A stretch of DNA of 38,166 bases from an uncultured Oxalobacter sp. (lineage in GTDB: Bacteria; Pseudomonadota; Gammaproteobacteria; Burkholderiales; Burkholderiaceae_D). Both the position numbers and the translations under genes were made by a program. The stretch is taken from the NCBI GenBank assembly GCA_905202055.1, contig CAJKQK010000014.1, positions 1 through 38,166 of the forward strand. Direction: 5' to 3'. This document shows, one piece after another, positions 1-7,130 of the stretch. The notes under the pieces are model-generated. The model was not told the DNA's origin, made no database searches, and saw only the letters and a list, made by a program, of their open reading frames with translations. Every line of letters starts with the position of its first letter. The first letter of the stretch is position 1.

Positions 1-52
1 TGAAGGCGGCAGAACCGTCGGCGCTGGTGTCGTCGCTAAAATCACTGAGTAA
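1..52 (+). CDS. tuf: Elongation factor Tu, C-terminal end (partial)
   Basis: Only the last 16 codons and the stop (TAA at 50-52) lie in the window; base 1 is the last base of an earlier codon. The frame reads EGGRTVGAGVVAKITE, which is the conserved C-terminus of EF-Tu, the GTPase that delivers aminoacyl-tRNA to the ribosome. It lies 73 bases upstream of rpsJ on the same strand. That arrangement is common in betaproteobacteria and suggests shared transcription. The rest of the gene lies outside the window. Confidence 0.93.
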   Translation, partial: EGGRTVGAGVVAKITE

Positions 53-79
53 TTTGTTGTCTCGGTAATTTATTAAATG

Positions 80-104
80 CTGCGAATGGTTCGACCGTTC
101 GCAG
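80..104 (+). other. Hairpin between tuf and rpsJ
   Basis: Bases 80-89 (CTGCGAATGG) pair with 95-104 (CCGTTCGCAG) around the loop TTCGA, giving ten pairs with one G-T wobble. The bases that follow are only mildly T-rich, so it is a weak terminator at best. It may be an attenuator or an mRNA processing or stability element that sets EF-Tu output apart from the S10 operon. The function is inferred. Confidence 0.5.
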
Positions 105-125
105 CTCGTTCTTTGGAAAGATATT

Positions 126-437
126 ATGCAAAACCAAAAAATTCGCATCCGTCTGAAAGCGTTCGATTACAAACTGATCGACCAGTCCGCTCAGGAAATC
201 ATCGATACGGCCAAACGTACCGGTGCCGTTGTCAAGGGCCCGGTTCCACTGCCAACCCGTATTCAGCGTTTCGATATTCTGCGTTCCCCGCACGTTAACA
301 AAACGTCCCGCGACCAGTTCGAAATCAGAACGCACCAGCGTCTGATGGACATTATTGATCCGACAGACAAGACGGTTGATGCATTGATGAAACTGGATTT
401 GCCTGCCGGTGTAGATGTTGAAATTAAACTGCAATAA
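126..437 (+). CDS. rpsJ: 30S ribosomal protein S10
   Basis: This 103-residue protein matches the family length and begins MQNQKIRIRLKAFDYKLID, with the conserved PLPT...RFDILRSPHVNK segment in the middle. S10 belongs to the head of the 30S subunit. In bacteria that use NusB/NusG antitermination it also serves as NusE. The start has GGAA at 115-118 about seven bases upstream, and no other start fits the family. It is the first gene of the S10 cluster but is separated from rplC by a 145-base spacer holding its own promoter, so it is probably transcribed mainly with tuf. Confidence 0.97.
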   Translation: MQNQKIRIRLKAFDYKLIDQSAQEIIDTAKRTGAVVKGPVPLPTRIQRFDILRSPHVNKTSRDQFEIRTHQRLMDIIDPTDKTVDALMKLDLPAGVDVEIKLQ

Positions 438-459
438 TTGTCTTGCAGTTATTTAGTGG

Positions 460-488
460 TTGTCTAAACGGCGCATGCGGGATATAAT
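460..488 (+). promoter_or_regulatory. Sigma70-type promoter upstream of rplC
   Basis: A -35 element TTGTCT (460-465) and a perfect -10 TATAAT (483-488) are separated by exactly 17 bases. Transcription would start near 495, leaving a leader of about 88 bases before rplC. This is the best promoter match I found in the ribosomal part of the window. The motif is seen directly; its activity is inferred. Confidence 0.7.
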
Positions 489-494
489 GCGCCG
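469..494. promoter_or_regulatory. Perfect 8-bp dyad over the -10 box of the rplC promoter
   Basis: CGGCGCAT (469-476) is repeated in inverse orientation as ATGCGCCG (487-494), ten bases apart. The dyad spans the -10 hexamer at 483-488 and the likely transcription start. It could be an operator for a repressor, or a GC-rich discriminator-like element tied to growth-rate control. No known regulator consensus is recognised. Confidence 0.45.
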
Positions 495-582
495 CTTAAC
501 ATGGCAAGAGATTGTTTTTGCTCTTGTTTCAAGTATGTTGATAAACAGCCCTGCCCAATCGTAGGCAGGAATGGAGAAAAAA
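495..582 (+). promoter_or_regulatory. Structured mRNA leader of the rplC-rpsQ operon
   Basis: Two stem-loops are visible between the likely start site and rplC: CAAGAG (505-510) with CTCTTG (521-526), and CCTGCC (550-555) with GGCAGG (564-569). The second ends four bases before the GGAG Shine-Dalgarno at 573-576, so it could affect ribosome access. In E. coli the S10 operon leader is bound by L4 for autogenous control. A similar role here is a guess, because this leader sits after rpsJ and not before it. Confidence 0.4.
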
Positions 583-1239
583 ATGAGCCTAGGCCTTATC
601 GGGCGTAAGGTTGGTATGATGCGTATCTTCACGGATGAGGGGGATTCTATTCCTGTCACCGTGGTGGACGTGTCTGACAACCGTGTTACGCAAGTCAAAA
701 CGACTGAAACCGACGGTTATACCGCCGTTCAGGTCGCATTTGGAAAACGCCGTCCTTCCCGCGTCAATAAAGCTGCAGCAGGTCACTTCGCGAAAGCAGG
801 TGTCGAGGCTGGAACTGTTTTGCGCGAATTCACGGTGGATGAATCTAAAGCAGCAGAAGTCAAGGCTGGCGATGTCTTGCCTGCCACCATGTTCGAAGCT
901 GGTCAGAAGATTGACGTTCAGGGTGTTTCGATTGGTAAAGGTTATGCCGGTACCATCAAACGTCATAATTTCGCTTCCGGTCGTGCTACCCACGGTAACT
1001 CTCTTTCCCACAATGTTCCGGGTTCCATTGGTATGAATCAGGATCCAGGTCGTGTTTTCCCGGGCAAGAAGATGACCGGTCACATGGGTGACGTCACCAA
1101 AACCATACAGAACCTGGAAATTGCACGAATCGACGCAGAACGCAATCTGCTGTTGGTTAAAGGTGCTGTTCCCGGTGCCAAGAATGCAGAGGTGATCGTT
1201 CGCCCTGCAGTCAAAACCAAAGTTAGCAAGGGGGCATAA
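583..1239 (+). CDS. rplC: 50S ribosomal protein L3
   Basis: The product is 218 residues and begins MSLGLIGRKVGMMRIFTDEG, the standard L3 start. An in-frame ATG lies at 571, but the GGAG at 573-576 is correctly spaced for 583 and homologues begin there, so 583 is chosen. L3 is an early assembly protein of the 50S subunit. Its central extension reaches toward the peptidyl-transferase centre; that region is visible as GRATHGNSLSHN...GSIGMNQDPGRVFPGKKM. The stop is followed three bases later by rplD. Confidence 0.96.
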   Translation: MSLGLIGRKVGMMRIFTDEGDSIPVTVVDVSDNRVTQVKTTETDGYTAVQVAFGKRRPSRVNKAAAGHFAKAGVEAGTVLREFTVDESKAAEVKAGDVLPATMFEAGQKIDVQGVSIGKGYAGTIKRHNFASGRATHGNSLSHNVPGSIGMNQDPGRVFPGKKMTGHMGDVTKTIQNLEIARIDAERNLLLVKGAVPGAKNAEVIVRPAVKTKVSKGA

Positions 1240-1242
1240 CAG

Positions 1243-1863
1243 ATGGAATTGAAGCTCCTGAATGGAAATGACCAGGCCGCAGGCAAAGTCGATGCTCCGG
1301 ATACCATTTTCGGACGTGATTACAACGAAGCGCTGATTCATCAGCTCGTCGTCGCTTTCCAGGCCAACGCAAGAACTGCTGACAGTCAGCAAAAAAACCG
1401 CGAAACGGTTGCGCATACCACCAAGAAACCGTGGCGTCAGAAAGGCACGGGTCGTGCCCGCGCCGGTATGTCTTCCTCCCCATTGTGGCGTGGAGGTGGT
1501 CGTGCTTTCCCGAATTCGCCTGACCAGAACTTTTCTCATAAAGTTAACAAGAAAATGTATCGTGCAGGCGTTTGTTCCATTTTGTCCCAGCTTGCACGCG
1601 AAGACAGACTGACCGTTATCGATCAGTTGGCAATTGATGCGCCAAAAACGAAAATGCTGGCTCAGAAACTCAAAGAGTTCGGCTTTGGCTCCGTGTTGGT
1701 CATTACAGATTCGTTCGACGAAAATCTTTATCTGGCCTCCCGCAATTTGCCTAATGTATTGGTGGTCGAACCACACCAGGCAGATCCTGTTTCTTTGGTA
1801 CATTTCAAAGATGTACTGATCACCAAGGCAGCTCTGGGTAAGATTGAGGAGATGCTGGCATGA
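1243..1863 (+). CDS. rplD: 50S ribosomal protein L4
   Basis: The product is 206 residues. The glycine- and arginine-rich loop that reaches into the exit tunnel is visible around residues 60-90 (KPWRQKGTGRARAG, then WRGGGRAF). L4 is an assembly initiator of the 50S subunit; in E. coli it also represses its own S10 operon through the leader RNA. The start has the run AAGGGGG at 1228-1234. The stop overlaps the rplW start in an ATGA arrangement, indicating translational coupling. Confidence 0.96.
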   Translation: MELKLLNGNDQAAGKVDAPDTIFGRDYNEALIHQLVVAFQANARTADSQQKNRETVAHTTKKPWRQKGTGRARAGMSSSPLWRGGGRAFPNSPDQNFSHKVNKKMYRAGVCSILSQLAREDRLTVIDQLAIDAPKTKMLAQKLKEFGFGSVLVITDSFDENLYLASRNLPNVLVVEPHQADPVSLVHFKDVLITKAALGKIEEMLA

Positions 1864-2177
1864 GCGCAGTCATGAAAATTAGTGAAGAACGCATCATGAA
1901 AGTATTGCTGGCTCCGGTTATTTCGGAAAAAGCGACTTTCGTTGCTGAAAAATACGAACAAGTCATTTTTCGTGTTATGAAATGTGCGACCAAGCCTGAA
2001 ATCAAGGCTGCGGTTGAAAATTTGTTCAAAGTGGAAGTTGAATCTGTTCAGGTATTGAACCGTATGGGCAAGAAAAAACGTTCCGGCAGAACGATGGGAC
2101 GTAAAAACAATCAGAAGCTGGCGTATGTCTGTCTGAAGCACGGTCAGGAGATTCACTTTACTGAGGAGGGTAAATAA
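1860..2177 (+). CDS. rplW: 50S ribosomal protein L23
   Basis: This is a 105-residue protein with the family core KVLLAPVISEKAT and the C-terminal RSGRTMGRKNNQKLAYV segment. L23 lies at the exit of the peptide tunnel and is the docking site for trigger factor and the signal recognition particle. The start at 1860 overlaps the rplD stop and gives the MSAV...SEER N-terminus usual in betaproteobacteria. A second ATG at 1872 is possible but less likely. The stop overlaps the rplB start by one base (TAATG). Confidence 0.95.
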   Translation: MSAVMKISEERIMKVLLAPVISEKATFVAEKYEQVIFRVMKCATKPEIKAAVENLFKVEVESVQVLNRMGKKKRSGRTMGRKNNQKLAYVCLKHGQEIHFTEEGK

Positions 2178-3004
2178 TGGCTCTCGTTAAAGTCAAACCG
2201 ACTTCTCCTGCACGTCGGGGAATGGTCAAGCTGGTAAATCCTGATCTTTACAAAGGTCGTCCTTTTGCCGGTCTGATCGAAAAGAAATCCAAAAGTGCCG
2301 GTCGTAACAATAACGGTCATATCACGACCCGTCATCTCGGTGGTGGTCACAAGCAGCATTACCGTGTAATTGACTTCGTTCGCAACAAAGACGGCATCGT
2401 TGCCAAAGTCGAACGCATCGAATACGATCCAAACCGTACCGCAAATATTGCATTGCTCTGTTATGCCGATGGTGAACGCCGTTACATTCTGGCTCCAAGA
2501 GGATTGTCTGTCGGTGATCAGGTCATGAATGGTTCCGAAGCGCCGATCAAGGCCGGCAATTGCCTGCCATTGCGCAATATTCCTGTTGGTACCACGTTGC
2601 ACTGCATCGAAATGTTGCCGGGCAAAGGTGCGCAGATGGCTCGTACAGCCGGTGCTGCCGTTGTTCTGATGGCTCGCGAAGGGTCTTACGCACAGATTCG
2701 TCTGCGTTCCGGTGAAGTCCGTCGTGTACACATCGAATGCCGTGCCACGGTCGGTGAGGTCGGCAATTCCGAACAGAATCTGCGTAAATTGGGTAAAGCG
2801 GGTGCAACGCGCTGGCGTGGTGTCCGTCCTACGGTTCGTGGTGTTGTTATGAATCCGGTCGATCACCCGCATGGTGGTGGTGAAGGCAGAACATCCGGTG
2901 GACGTCATCCAGTAACGCCTTGGGGTCAGAAGACTAAGGGTCTGAAAACGCGTAGTAACAAGCGTACGACTTCGATGATCGTTTCGCGCCGCAATAAGAA
3001 ATAA
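2177..3004 (+). CDS. rplB: 50S ribosomal protein L2
   Basis: The 275-residue protein has the highly conserved C-terminal motif MNPVDHPHGGGEGR, which holds the histidine linked to peptidyl-transferase activity, and the basic tail KTRSNKRTTSMIVSRRNKK. L2 binds 23S rRNA and is needed for subunit association and 50S assembly. A strong Shine-Dalgarno, GAGGAGGG at 2163-2170, lies inside the end of rplW six bases before the ATG. Confidence 0.97.
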   Translation: MALVKVKPTSPARRGMVKLVNPDLYKGRPFAGLIEKKSKSAGRNNNGHITTRHLGGGHKQHYRVIDFVRNKDGIVAKVERIEYDPNRTANIALLCYADGERRYILAPRGLSVGDQVMNGSEAPIKAGNCLPLRNIPVGTTLHCIEMLPGKGAQMARTAGAAVVLMAREGSYAQIRLRSGEVRRVHIECRATVGEVGNSEQNLRKLGKAGATRWRGVRPTVRGVVMNPVDHPHGGGEGRTSGGRHPVTPWGQKTKGLKTRSNKRTTSMIVSRRNKK

Positions 3005-3014
3005 GGGGTAGCAT

Positions 3015-3290
3015 ATGACACGTTCGTTGAAAAAAGGACCTTTCTGCGATGCTCACTTGGTAAACAAGGTTGAAGCCGCACAGGCATCCAAGGATAAACG
3101 GCCAATTAAAACATGGTCTCGTCGGTCAACAATTATGCCGGATTTTATCGGGCTGACAATTGCCGTCCATAACGGCAAACAACACGTCCCCGTCTATATT
3201 TCCGAAAATATGGTTGGTCACAAGTTGGGCGAATTTGCATTGACCAGAACGTTCAAGGGTCATGCCGCCGATAAAAAAGCTAAGAAATAG
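3015..3290 (+). CDS. rpsS: 30S ribosomal protein S19
   Basis: The 91-residue protein starts MTRSLKKGPFCDAHL and contains IKTWSRRSTI, PDFIGLTIAVHNGK and HKLGEFALTR, all classic S19 blocks. S19 sits in the head of the 30S subunit with S13 and contacts the A-site region. AAGGGG (3003-3008) serves as ribosome binding site. The gene is ten bases after rplB and eight bases before the chosen rplV start. Confidence 0.97.
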   Translation: MTRSLKKGPFCDAHLVNKVEAAQASKDKRPIKTWSRRSTIMPDFIGLTIAVHNGKQHVPVYISENMVGHKLGEFALTRTFKGHAADKKAKK

Positions 3291-3298
3291 GACCAATG

Positions 3299-3628
3299 AT
3301 GGAAACTAAAGCTTCTCTTCGTGGTGTGCATTTATCAGCGCAAAAAGGTCGTCTGGTTGCCGATCTGATTCGTGGCAAAAAAGTTGATCAGGCGCTTGAT
3401 ATTTTGGCTTTCACACCAAAAAAAGCTGCTGTCATTATCAAACAGGTTTTGGAATCCGCAATTGCCAATGCCGAGCATAATGACGGTGCTGATATTGATG
3501 AATTGAAAGTTTCTTCGATTTACGTCGAAAAGGGAACTTTTATGAAACGTTACTCGGCTCGTGCAAAAGGACGGGGTGACCGTATTTCTAAACAAACATG
3601 TCACATTTACGTGACTGTCGGTAATTAA
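3299..3628 (+). CDS. rplV: 50S ribosomal protein L22
   Basis: Two consecutive ATG codons occur at 3296 and 3299. The AGGA at 3289-3292 is six bases from the second and only three from the first, so 3299 is preferred, giving 109 residues beginning METKASLRGVHLSAQKGR. L22 contacts all domains of 23S rRNA. Its long beta-hairpin (around VEKGTFMKRYSARAKGRGDRI) lines the exit tunnel near the macrolide site. No unusual change in the loop is evident by eye. Confidence 0.95.
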   Translation: METKASLRGVHLSAQKGRLVADLIRGKKVDQALDILAFTPKKAAVIIKQVLESAIANAEHNDGADIDELKVSSIYVEKGTFMKRYSARAKGRGDRISKQTCHIYVTVGN

Positions 3629-3638
3629 GGGGGTCACG

Positions 3639-4487
3639 ATGGGACAAAAGATACATCCAACAGGTTTCCGTCTGGCAGTAGCTCGTAACTGGTCTTCTCG
3701 CTGGTATGCTGGCAATACCAATTTTGCCGGCATGTTGAACGAAGATCTGAAAGCACGTGCTTATCTGAAGAAAAAACTGAAAAACGCATCCGTCGGCCAG
3801 GTCGTTATCGAACGTCCTGCCAAAAACGCCCGTTTTACCATTTACAGCTCGCGTCCAGGTGTTGTTATCGGTAAAAAAGGTGAAGATATTGAAGTATTGA
3901 AATCCGATCTGTCCAAAATCATGGGCGTACCGGTGCACGTCAATATCGAAGAAGTCCGCAAGCCTGAAATTCATGCTCAGCTGATCGCCGATTCGATCAC
4001 CCAGCAGCTCGAAAAACGCATTATGTTCCGTCGCGCCATGAGACGTGCGATGCAAAATGCCATGCGTCTGGGTGCTGTCGGTATCAAGATCATGTCTTCC
4101 GGTCGTTTGAACGGTATCGAAATCGCCCGTAAGGAATGGTATCGCGAAGGCCGTGTGCCTCTGCATACCCTGCGTGCCGATATCGACTACGGTTTCTCCG
4201 AAGCTCAAACCACGTACGGTATTATCGGCGTTAAAGTCTGGGTCTATAAGGGTGATCGTCTGGAAAACGGCGAAGCTCCAAAGATTGAAGCTCCAGCTGA
4301 AGAAGACAAGAAACGTCGTGGTCCACGTCGTGAAGACGGCCGTCCGGGCGGAAGACAGCGTGTCAAAAAAGCTGATGGCGCCGCTTCTGAAGCTCCTTCG
4401 GCAGGCGCAAAACGGGTTCGTGCGAAAAAAGCTGACAATGCTGCAACAGCGACTGACGCTTCGTCGGTTGAAACAGCAGGAGAATAA
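3639..4487 (+). CDS. rpsC: 30S ribosomal protein S3 with extended C-terminus
   Basis: The 282-residue protein starts MGQKIHPTGFRL. Its KH domain with PGVVIGKKGEDIE lies near residues 65-80 and the S3 C-terminal domain (NAMRLGAVGIKI, SGRLNGIEIARKEW) follows. S3 sits at the mRNA entry site of the 30S subunit. E. coli S3 has 233 residues. Here about 65 extra residues form a low-complexity tail of Lys, Arg, Ala and Glu with an imperfect repeat (RVKKADGAAS then RAKKADNAAT). Long S3 tails are common in betaproteobacteria. A run AAGGGGG precedes the start. Confidence 0.96.
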   Translation: MGQKIHPTGFRLAVARNWSSRWYAGNTNFAGMLNEDLKARAYLKKKLKNASVGQVVIERPAKNARFTIYSSRPGVVIGKKGEDIEVLKSDLSKIMGVPVHVNIEEVRKPEIHAQLIADSITQQLEKRIMFRRAMRRAMQNAMRLGAVGIKIMSSGRLNGIEIARKEWYREGRVPLHTLRADIDYGFSEAQTTYGIIGVKVWVYKGDRLENGEAPKIEAPAEEDKKRRGPRREDGRPGGRQRVKKADGAASEAPSAGAKRVRAKKADNAATATDASSVETAGE

Positions 4488-4489
4488 TT

Positions 4490-4909
4490 ATGTTGCAACC
4501 ATCACGTAGAAAATATAGAAAAGAGCAGAAAGGTCGCAATACCGGTATTTCTCATGAAAGAGGTACCAAGGTATCTTTCGGCGACTTCGGCCTGAAAGCA
4601 GTTGGACGGGGCCGTATTACGGCTCGCCAGATCGAAGCTGCACGTCGTGCCATGACCCGTCACATCAAGAGGGGTGGTCGTATCTGGATCCGCGTTTTCC
4701 CGGACAAGCCAATTTCTGAAAAACCGGCTGAAGTTCGTATGGGTAGCGGTAAAGGTAATCCGGAGTATTACGTTGCCGAAATCAGGCCTGGTAAAGTTCT
4801 TTATGAAATGGACGGAGTGGATGAAGCGCTGGCTCGTGAAGCGTTCCGTCTGGCTGCTGCCAAATTGCCTCTGGCAACGGTGTTCGTTACCCGCCAGATT
4901 GGCCAATAA
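4490..4909 (+). CDS. rplP: 50S ribosomal protein L16
   Basis: The product is 139 residues, starting MLQPSRRKYRKEQKGRN, with the conserved GRGRITARQIEAARRA and GKGNPEYYVAEIRPGK segments. L16 binds close to the A site and the 5S rRNA region and is a late 50S assembly protein. The CAGGAG at 4477-4482 within the end of rpsC is its ribosome binding site, and only two bases separate the genes. Confidence 0.96.
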   Translation: MLQPSRRKYRKEQKGRNTGISHERGTKVSFGDFGLKAVGRGRITARQIEAARRAMTRHIKRGGRIWIRVFPDKPISEKPAEVRMGSGKGNPEYYVAEIRPGKVLYEMDGVDEALAREAFRLAAAKLPLATVFVTRQIGQ

Positions 4910-4920
4910 GAGGAGTTAAT

Positions 4921-5112
4921 ATGAAAGCATCCGAACTGCGTTCCAAAGACCAGGCTGAGTTGAAAACTGAGTTGAATGATCTTTTGAAAGCCCAATTTGG
5001 TCTGCGCATGCAAATTGCAACCCAGCAACTGAACAATACTGCTCAGCTCAAAAAGGTGAGAAGAGACATTGCCCGGGTTAAGACAGTCATGAATTCTAAA
5101 GGTAAAGAATAA
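4921..5112 (+). CDS. rpmC: 50S ribosomal protein L29
   Basis: This is a 63-residue, mostly helical protein starting MKASELRSKDQAELKTEL and ending in the usual VRRDIARVKTVMNSK helix. L29 lies beside L23 at the peptide exit and helps form the docking surface for trigger factor. AGAGGAG (4910-4916) lies upstream. Its TAA overlaps the rpsQ ATG by one base, which suggests coupled translation. Confidence 0.95.
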   Translation: MKASELRSKDQAELKTELNDLLKAQFGLRMQIATQQLNNTAQLKKVRRDIARVKTVMNSKGKE

Positions 5113-5384
5113 TGAGCGATCAGGAAAAGTCCGCGTTGAAACGCACACTGATTGGTAAAGTTGTGTCCGACAAGATGGACAAGACGGTTTCCGTCTTGAT
5201 CGAACGTCGAGTAAAACATCCGTTGTATGGAAAAATTATTCGTCGTTCGAAAAAATATCTGGCACATGACGAATCCAACCAGGCAAAAATTGGCGATACC
5301 GTTGAAATTCAGGAAGGTCGTCCAATTTCTAAAAATAAATCTTGGGTCCTTACCAAAGTTGTCCAGGTTGCACAAACTATATAA
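5112..5384 (+). CDS. rpsQ: 30S ribosomal protein S17
   Basis: The 90-residue OB-fold protein has the S17 blocks LIGKVVSDKMDKTVSVLIER, HPLYGKIIRRSKKYLAHDE and GDTVEIQEGRPISKNKSW. S17 is a primary binder of 16S rRNA helix 11. It is the last gene of the S10 group here. It is followed by a 183-base spacer with inverted repeats before rplN, the usual boundary between the S10 and spc operons. Confidence 0.96.
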   Translation: MSDQEKSALKRTLIGKVVSDKMDKTVSVLIERRVKHPLYGKIIRRSKKYLAHDESNQAKIGDTVEIQEGRPISKNKSWVLTKVVQVAQTI

Positions 5385-5567
5385 AAAAGATTGCATTTGC
5401 CCTGTGTTAATGCAATAATCCTATACTTCGCATCATCCTCATGAATTCTTTGCGGATTGATGCGAAGTTCTTATATATCACGCACCTAATCAGTTGCAAA
5501 CCTTGCAGCTGGCAGGACCAAGACTGATCGCCAGGATTCTGGCGAATTAAGTTGGGAAAGAAAAATT
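5385..5567 (+). promoter_or_regulatory. S10/spc boundary: inverted repeats and candidate spc promoter
   Basis: The spacer holds a weak dyad ATTGCAT/ATGCAAT (5390-5396, 5410-5416) and a strong one, ACTTCGCATCA/TGATGCGAAGT (5425-5435, 5458-5468), extendable by three pairs with a bulge. A short tight hairpin TCGCCAG-GATT-CTGGCGA (5528-5545) follows just before rplN. Candidate promoter elements are TTGCGG (5450-5455) with TATATA (5472-5477, spacing 16) and TTGCCC (5397-5402) with TATACT (5422-5427, spacing 19). No stem has a proper T-tract, so termination of the S10 transcript is uncertain. Promoter placement is tentative. Confidence 0.4.
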
Positions 5568-5936
5568 ATGATTCAGACTGAAAGTCGTTTAAAAGTGGCC
5601 GACAATACTGGTGCCAGAGAAGTTCTTTGCATCAAGGTGCTTGGTGGTTCCAAGCGTCGTTATGCTCAGATCGGTGACATCATTAAGGTAACGGTCAAGA
5701 GTGCTGCTCCGCGTGGAAGAGTCAAAAAAGGCGAAATTTACAATGCTGTTGTCGTACGCACTGCCAAAGGCGTTCGTCGTCAGGATGGTTCGCTTGTTAA
5801 GTTCGACGAAGGCGCTGCAGTTTTGCTCAACAGTAAATTGGAGCCAATCGGTACCCGTATTTTCGGGCCGGTAACTCGTGAGTTGCGTACGGAAAGATTT
5901 ATGAAAATCGTTTCACTTGCGCCAGAAGTATTGTAA
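5568..5936 (+). CDS. rplN: 50S ribosomal protein L14
   Basis: The product is 122 residues, exactly the usual length, beginning MIQTESRLKVADNTGAREV and ending with the IFGPVTRELR...MKIVSLAPEVL block. L14 sits at the subunit interface, contacts 16S rRNA and L19, and is the target of the silencing factor RsfS. GGGAAAG precedes the start. It is the first gene of the spc group. Confidence 0.97.
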   Translation: MIQTESRLKVADNTGAREVLCIKVLGGSKRRYAQIGDIIKVTVKSAAPRGRVKKGEIYNAVVVRTAKGVRRQDGSLVKFDEGAAVLLNSKLEPIGTRIFGPVTRELRTERFMKIVSLAPEVL

Positions 5937-5946
5937 GGGGATCTTT

Positions 5947-6261
5947 ATGAACAAAATACGTAAAGGCGATGAAGTGATTGTCCTGGTTGGCAAGGACAAG
6001 GGCAAGCGTGGGGCTGTGCAGCAATGTCTGGAAGACAGGGTTGTCGTTGCTGGCGTGAACGTTGCCAAGAAAACGACCAAGCCAAATCCAATGACAGGTG
6101 CGACAGGCGGTATCGTTGACAAGCTGATGCCTATCCATGTTTCCAACGTTGCTTTGTACAACGAAAAAACAGGTAAAGCTGATCGCGTGGGTTTTAAAGA
6201 GGTGGATGGTAAAAAAGTTCGCGTCTTTAAATCGAATGGTGAAGTTGTCGGGGCTAAATAA
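5947..6261 (+). CDS. rplX: 50S ribosomal protein L24
   Basis: The protein is 104 residues when started at 5947 (MNKIRKGDEVIVLVGKDKGK), a KOW-domain start typical of L24. An upstream in-frame ATG at 5917 lies inside rplN and lacks a ribosome binding site, whereas AAGGGGAT just before 5947 is well placed. L24 is an assembly initiator that binds the 5-prime part of 23S rRNA. It is followed after two bases by rplE. Confidence 0.96.
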   Translation: MNKIRKGDEVIVLVGKDKGKRGAVQQCLEDRVVVAGVNVAKKTTKPNPMTGATGGIVDKLMPIHVSNVALYNEKTGKADRVGFKEVDGKKVRVFKSNGEVVGAK

Positions 6262-6263
6262 TT

Positions 6264-6803
6264 ATGGCGCGTCTACAGGAATTTTATAAGGAAAAAGTGG
6301 TTGCCGATCTGATGGCAAAATTTTCCTACAAGTCTGCGATGGAAGTTCCTCGCATTACCAAGATCACCTTGAATATGGGTTTGTCGGAAGCTGTTGCTGA
6401 CAAAAAAGTTATCGACCATGCTACTAGCGATCTTTCCAAGATTGCCGGGCAGAAGCCGGTTGTAACCAAAGCGCGTAAATCCATTGCGGGTTTCAAGATT
6501 CGTGACGGTTACCCTATTGGCTGTATGGTTACTCTGCGTGGCGCAAAAATGTATGAGTTTCTGGATCGTCTGGTTACGATCGCGTTGCCGCGTGTCAGGG
6601 ATTTTCGTGGTGTTTCCGGTCGTTCTTTTGATGGCAGGGGTAACTACAATCTTGGCATTAAAGAGCAGATCATATTCCCTGAAATCGAATATGAAAAAAT
6701 CGATGCTCTGCGTGGTTTGAATATCAGCATTACCACAACAGCTAAGACCGATGAGGAGTCCAAAGCACTTCTCTCCGCATTTAAATTTCCGTTTAGAAAT
6801 TGA
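6264..6803 (+). CDS. rplE: 50S ribosomal protein L5
   Basis: The 179-residue protein contains PRITKITLNMGLSEA, KPVVTKARKSIAGFKIRDG and GRGNYNLGIKEQIIFPEI, all L5 signatures. L5 binds 5S rRNA with L18 and L25 or its homologue, and forms an intersubunit bridge with S13. In E. coli the start of this gene carries the S8 repressor site for the spc operon; I did not work out whether the fold is kept here. Confidence 0.97.
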   Translation: MARLQEFYKEKVVADLMAKFSYKSAMEVPRITKITLNMGLSEAVADKKVIDHATSDLSKIAGQKPVVTKARKSIAGFKIRDGYPIGCMVTLRGAKMYEFLDRLVTIALPRVRDFRGVSGRSFDGRGNYNLGIKEQIIFPEIEYEKIDALRGLNISITTTAKTDEESKALLSAFKFPFRN

Positions 6804-6810
6804 GATAGCC

Positions 6811-7116
6811 ATGGCAAAACTGGCATTAATTAATCGTGAATTGAAACGCGCAACGCTTGTCAAGAAATTTGCAGGCAAACGCGCTGAGCTCAAAGCTATT
6901 ATCGACGATCAGAGCAAATCTGAAGAAGAACGTTTTGAAGCTCGTCTGAAATTGCAGGCGCTGCCTCGTAACGCCAACCCAACACGTCAACGTAATCGTT
7001 GCGCGCTGACTGGCCGTCCACGTGGTACCTATCGTAAATTCGGTTTGGGTCGTACCAAACTGAGGGAATACGCCATGAATGGTGAAATTCCCGGAATCAC
7101 CAAAGCTAGCTGGTAG
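6811..7116 (+). CDS. rpsN: 30S ribosomal protein S14 (zinc-free form)
   Basis: Started at the ATG at 6811 the protein is 101 residues, beginning MAKLALINRELKR. An earlier in-frame ATG at 6751 lies inside rplE and would add 20 unrelated residues. The length and the single cysteine in NRCALTGRPRG show the long form without a CxxC zinc ribbon. S14 is in the 30S head with S10 and S3. Seven bases separate it from rplE. Confidence 0.96.
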   Translation: MAKLALINRELKRATLVKKFAGKRAELKAIIDDQSKSEEERFEARLKLQALPRNANPTRQRNRCALTGRPRGTYRKFGLGRTKLREYAMNGEIPGITKASW

Positions 7117-7130
7117 CAGGAGGAATAGTT

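Noticed and set aside
589..1803. Open frame of 404 codons on the minus strand opposite rplC and rplD
   Set aside because: It lies wholly antisense to two certain ribosomal genes, and its sequence looks like the reverse reading of their codons (rich in His, Cys, Arg and Phe, no domain).
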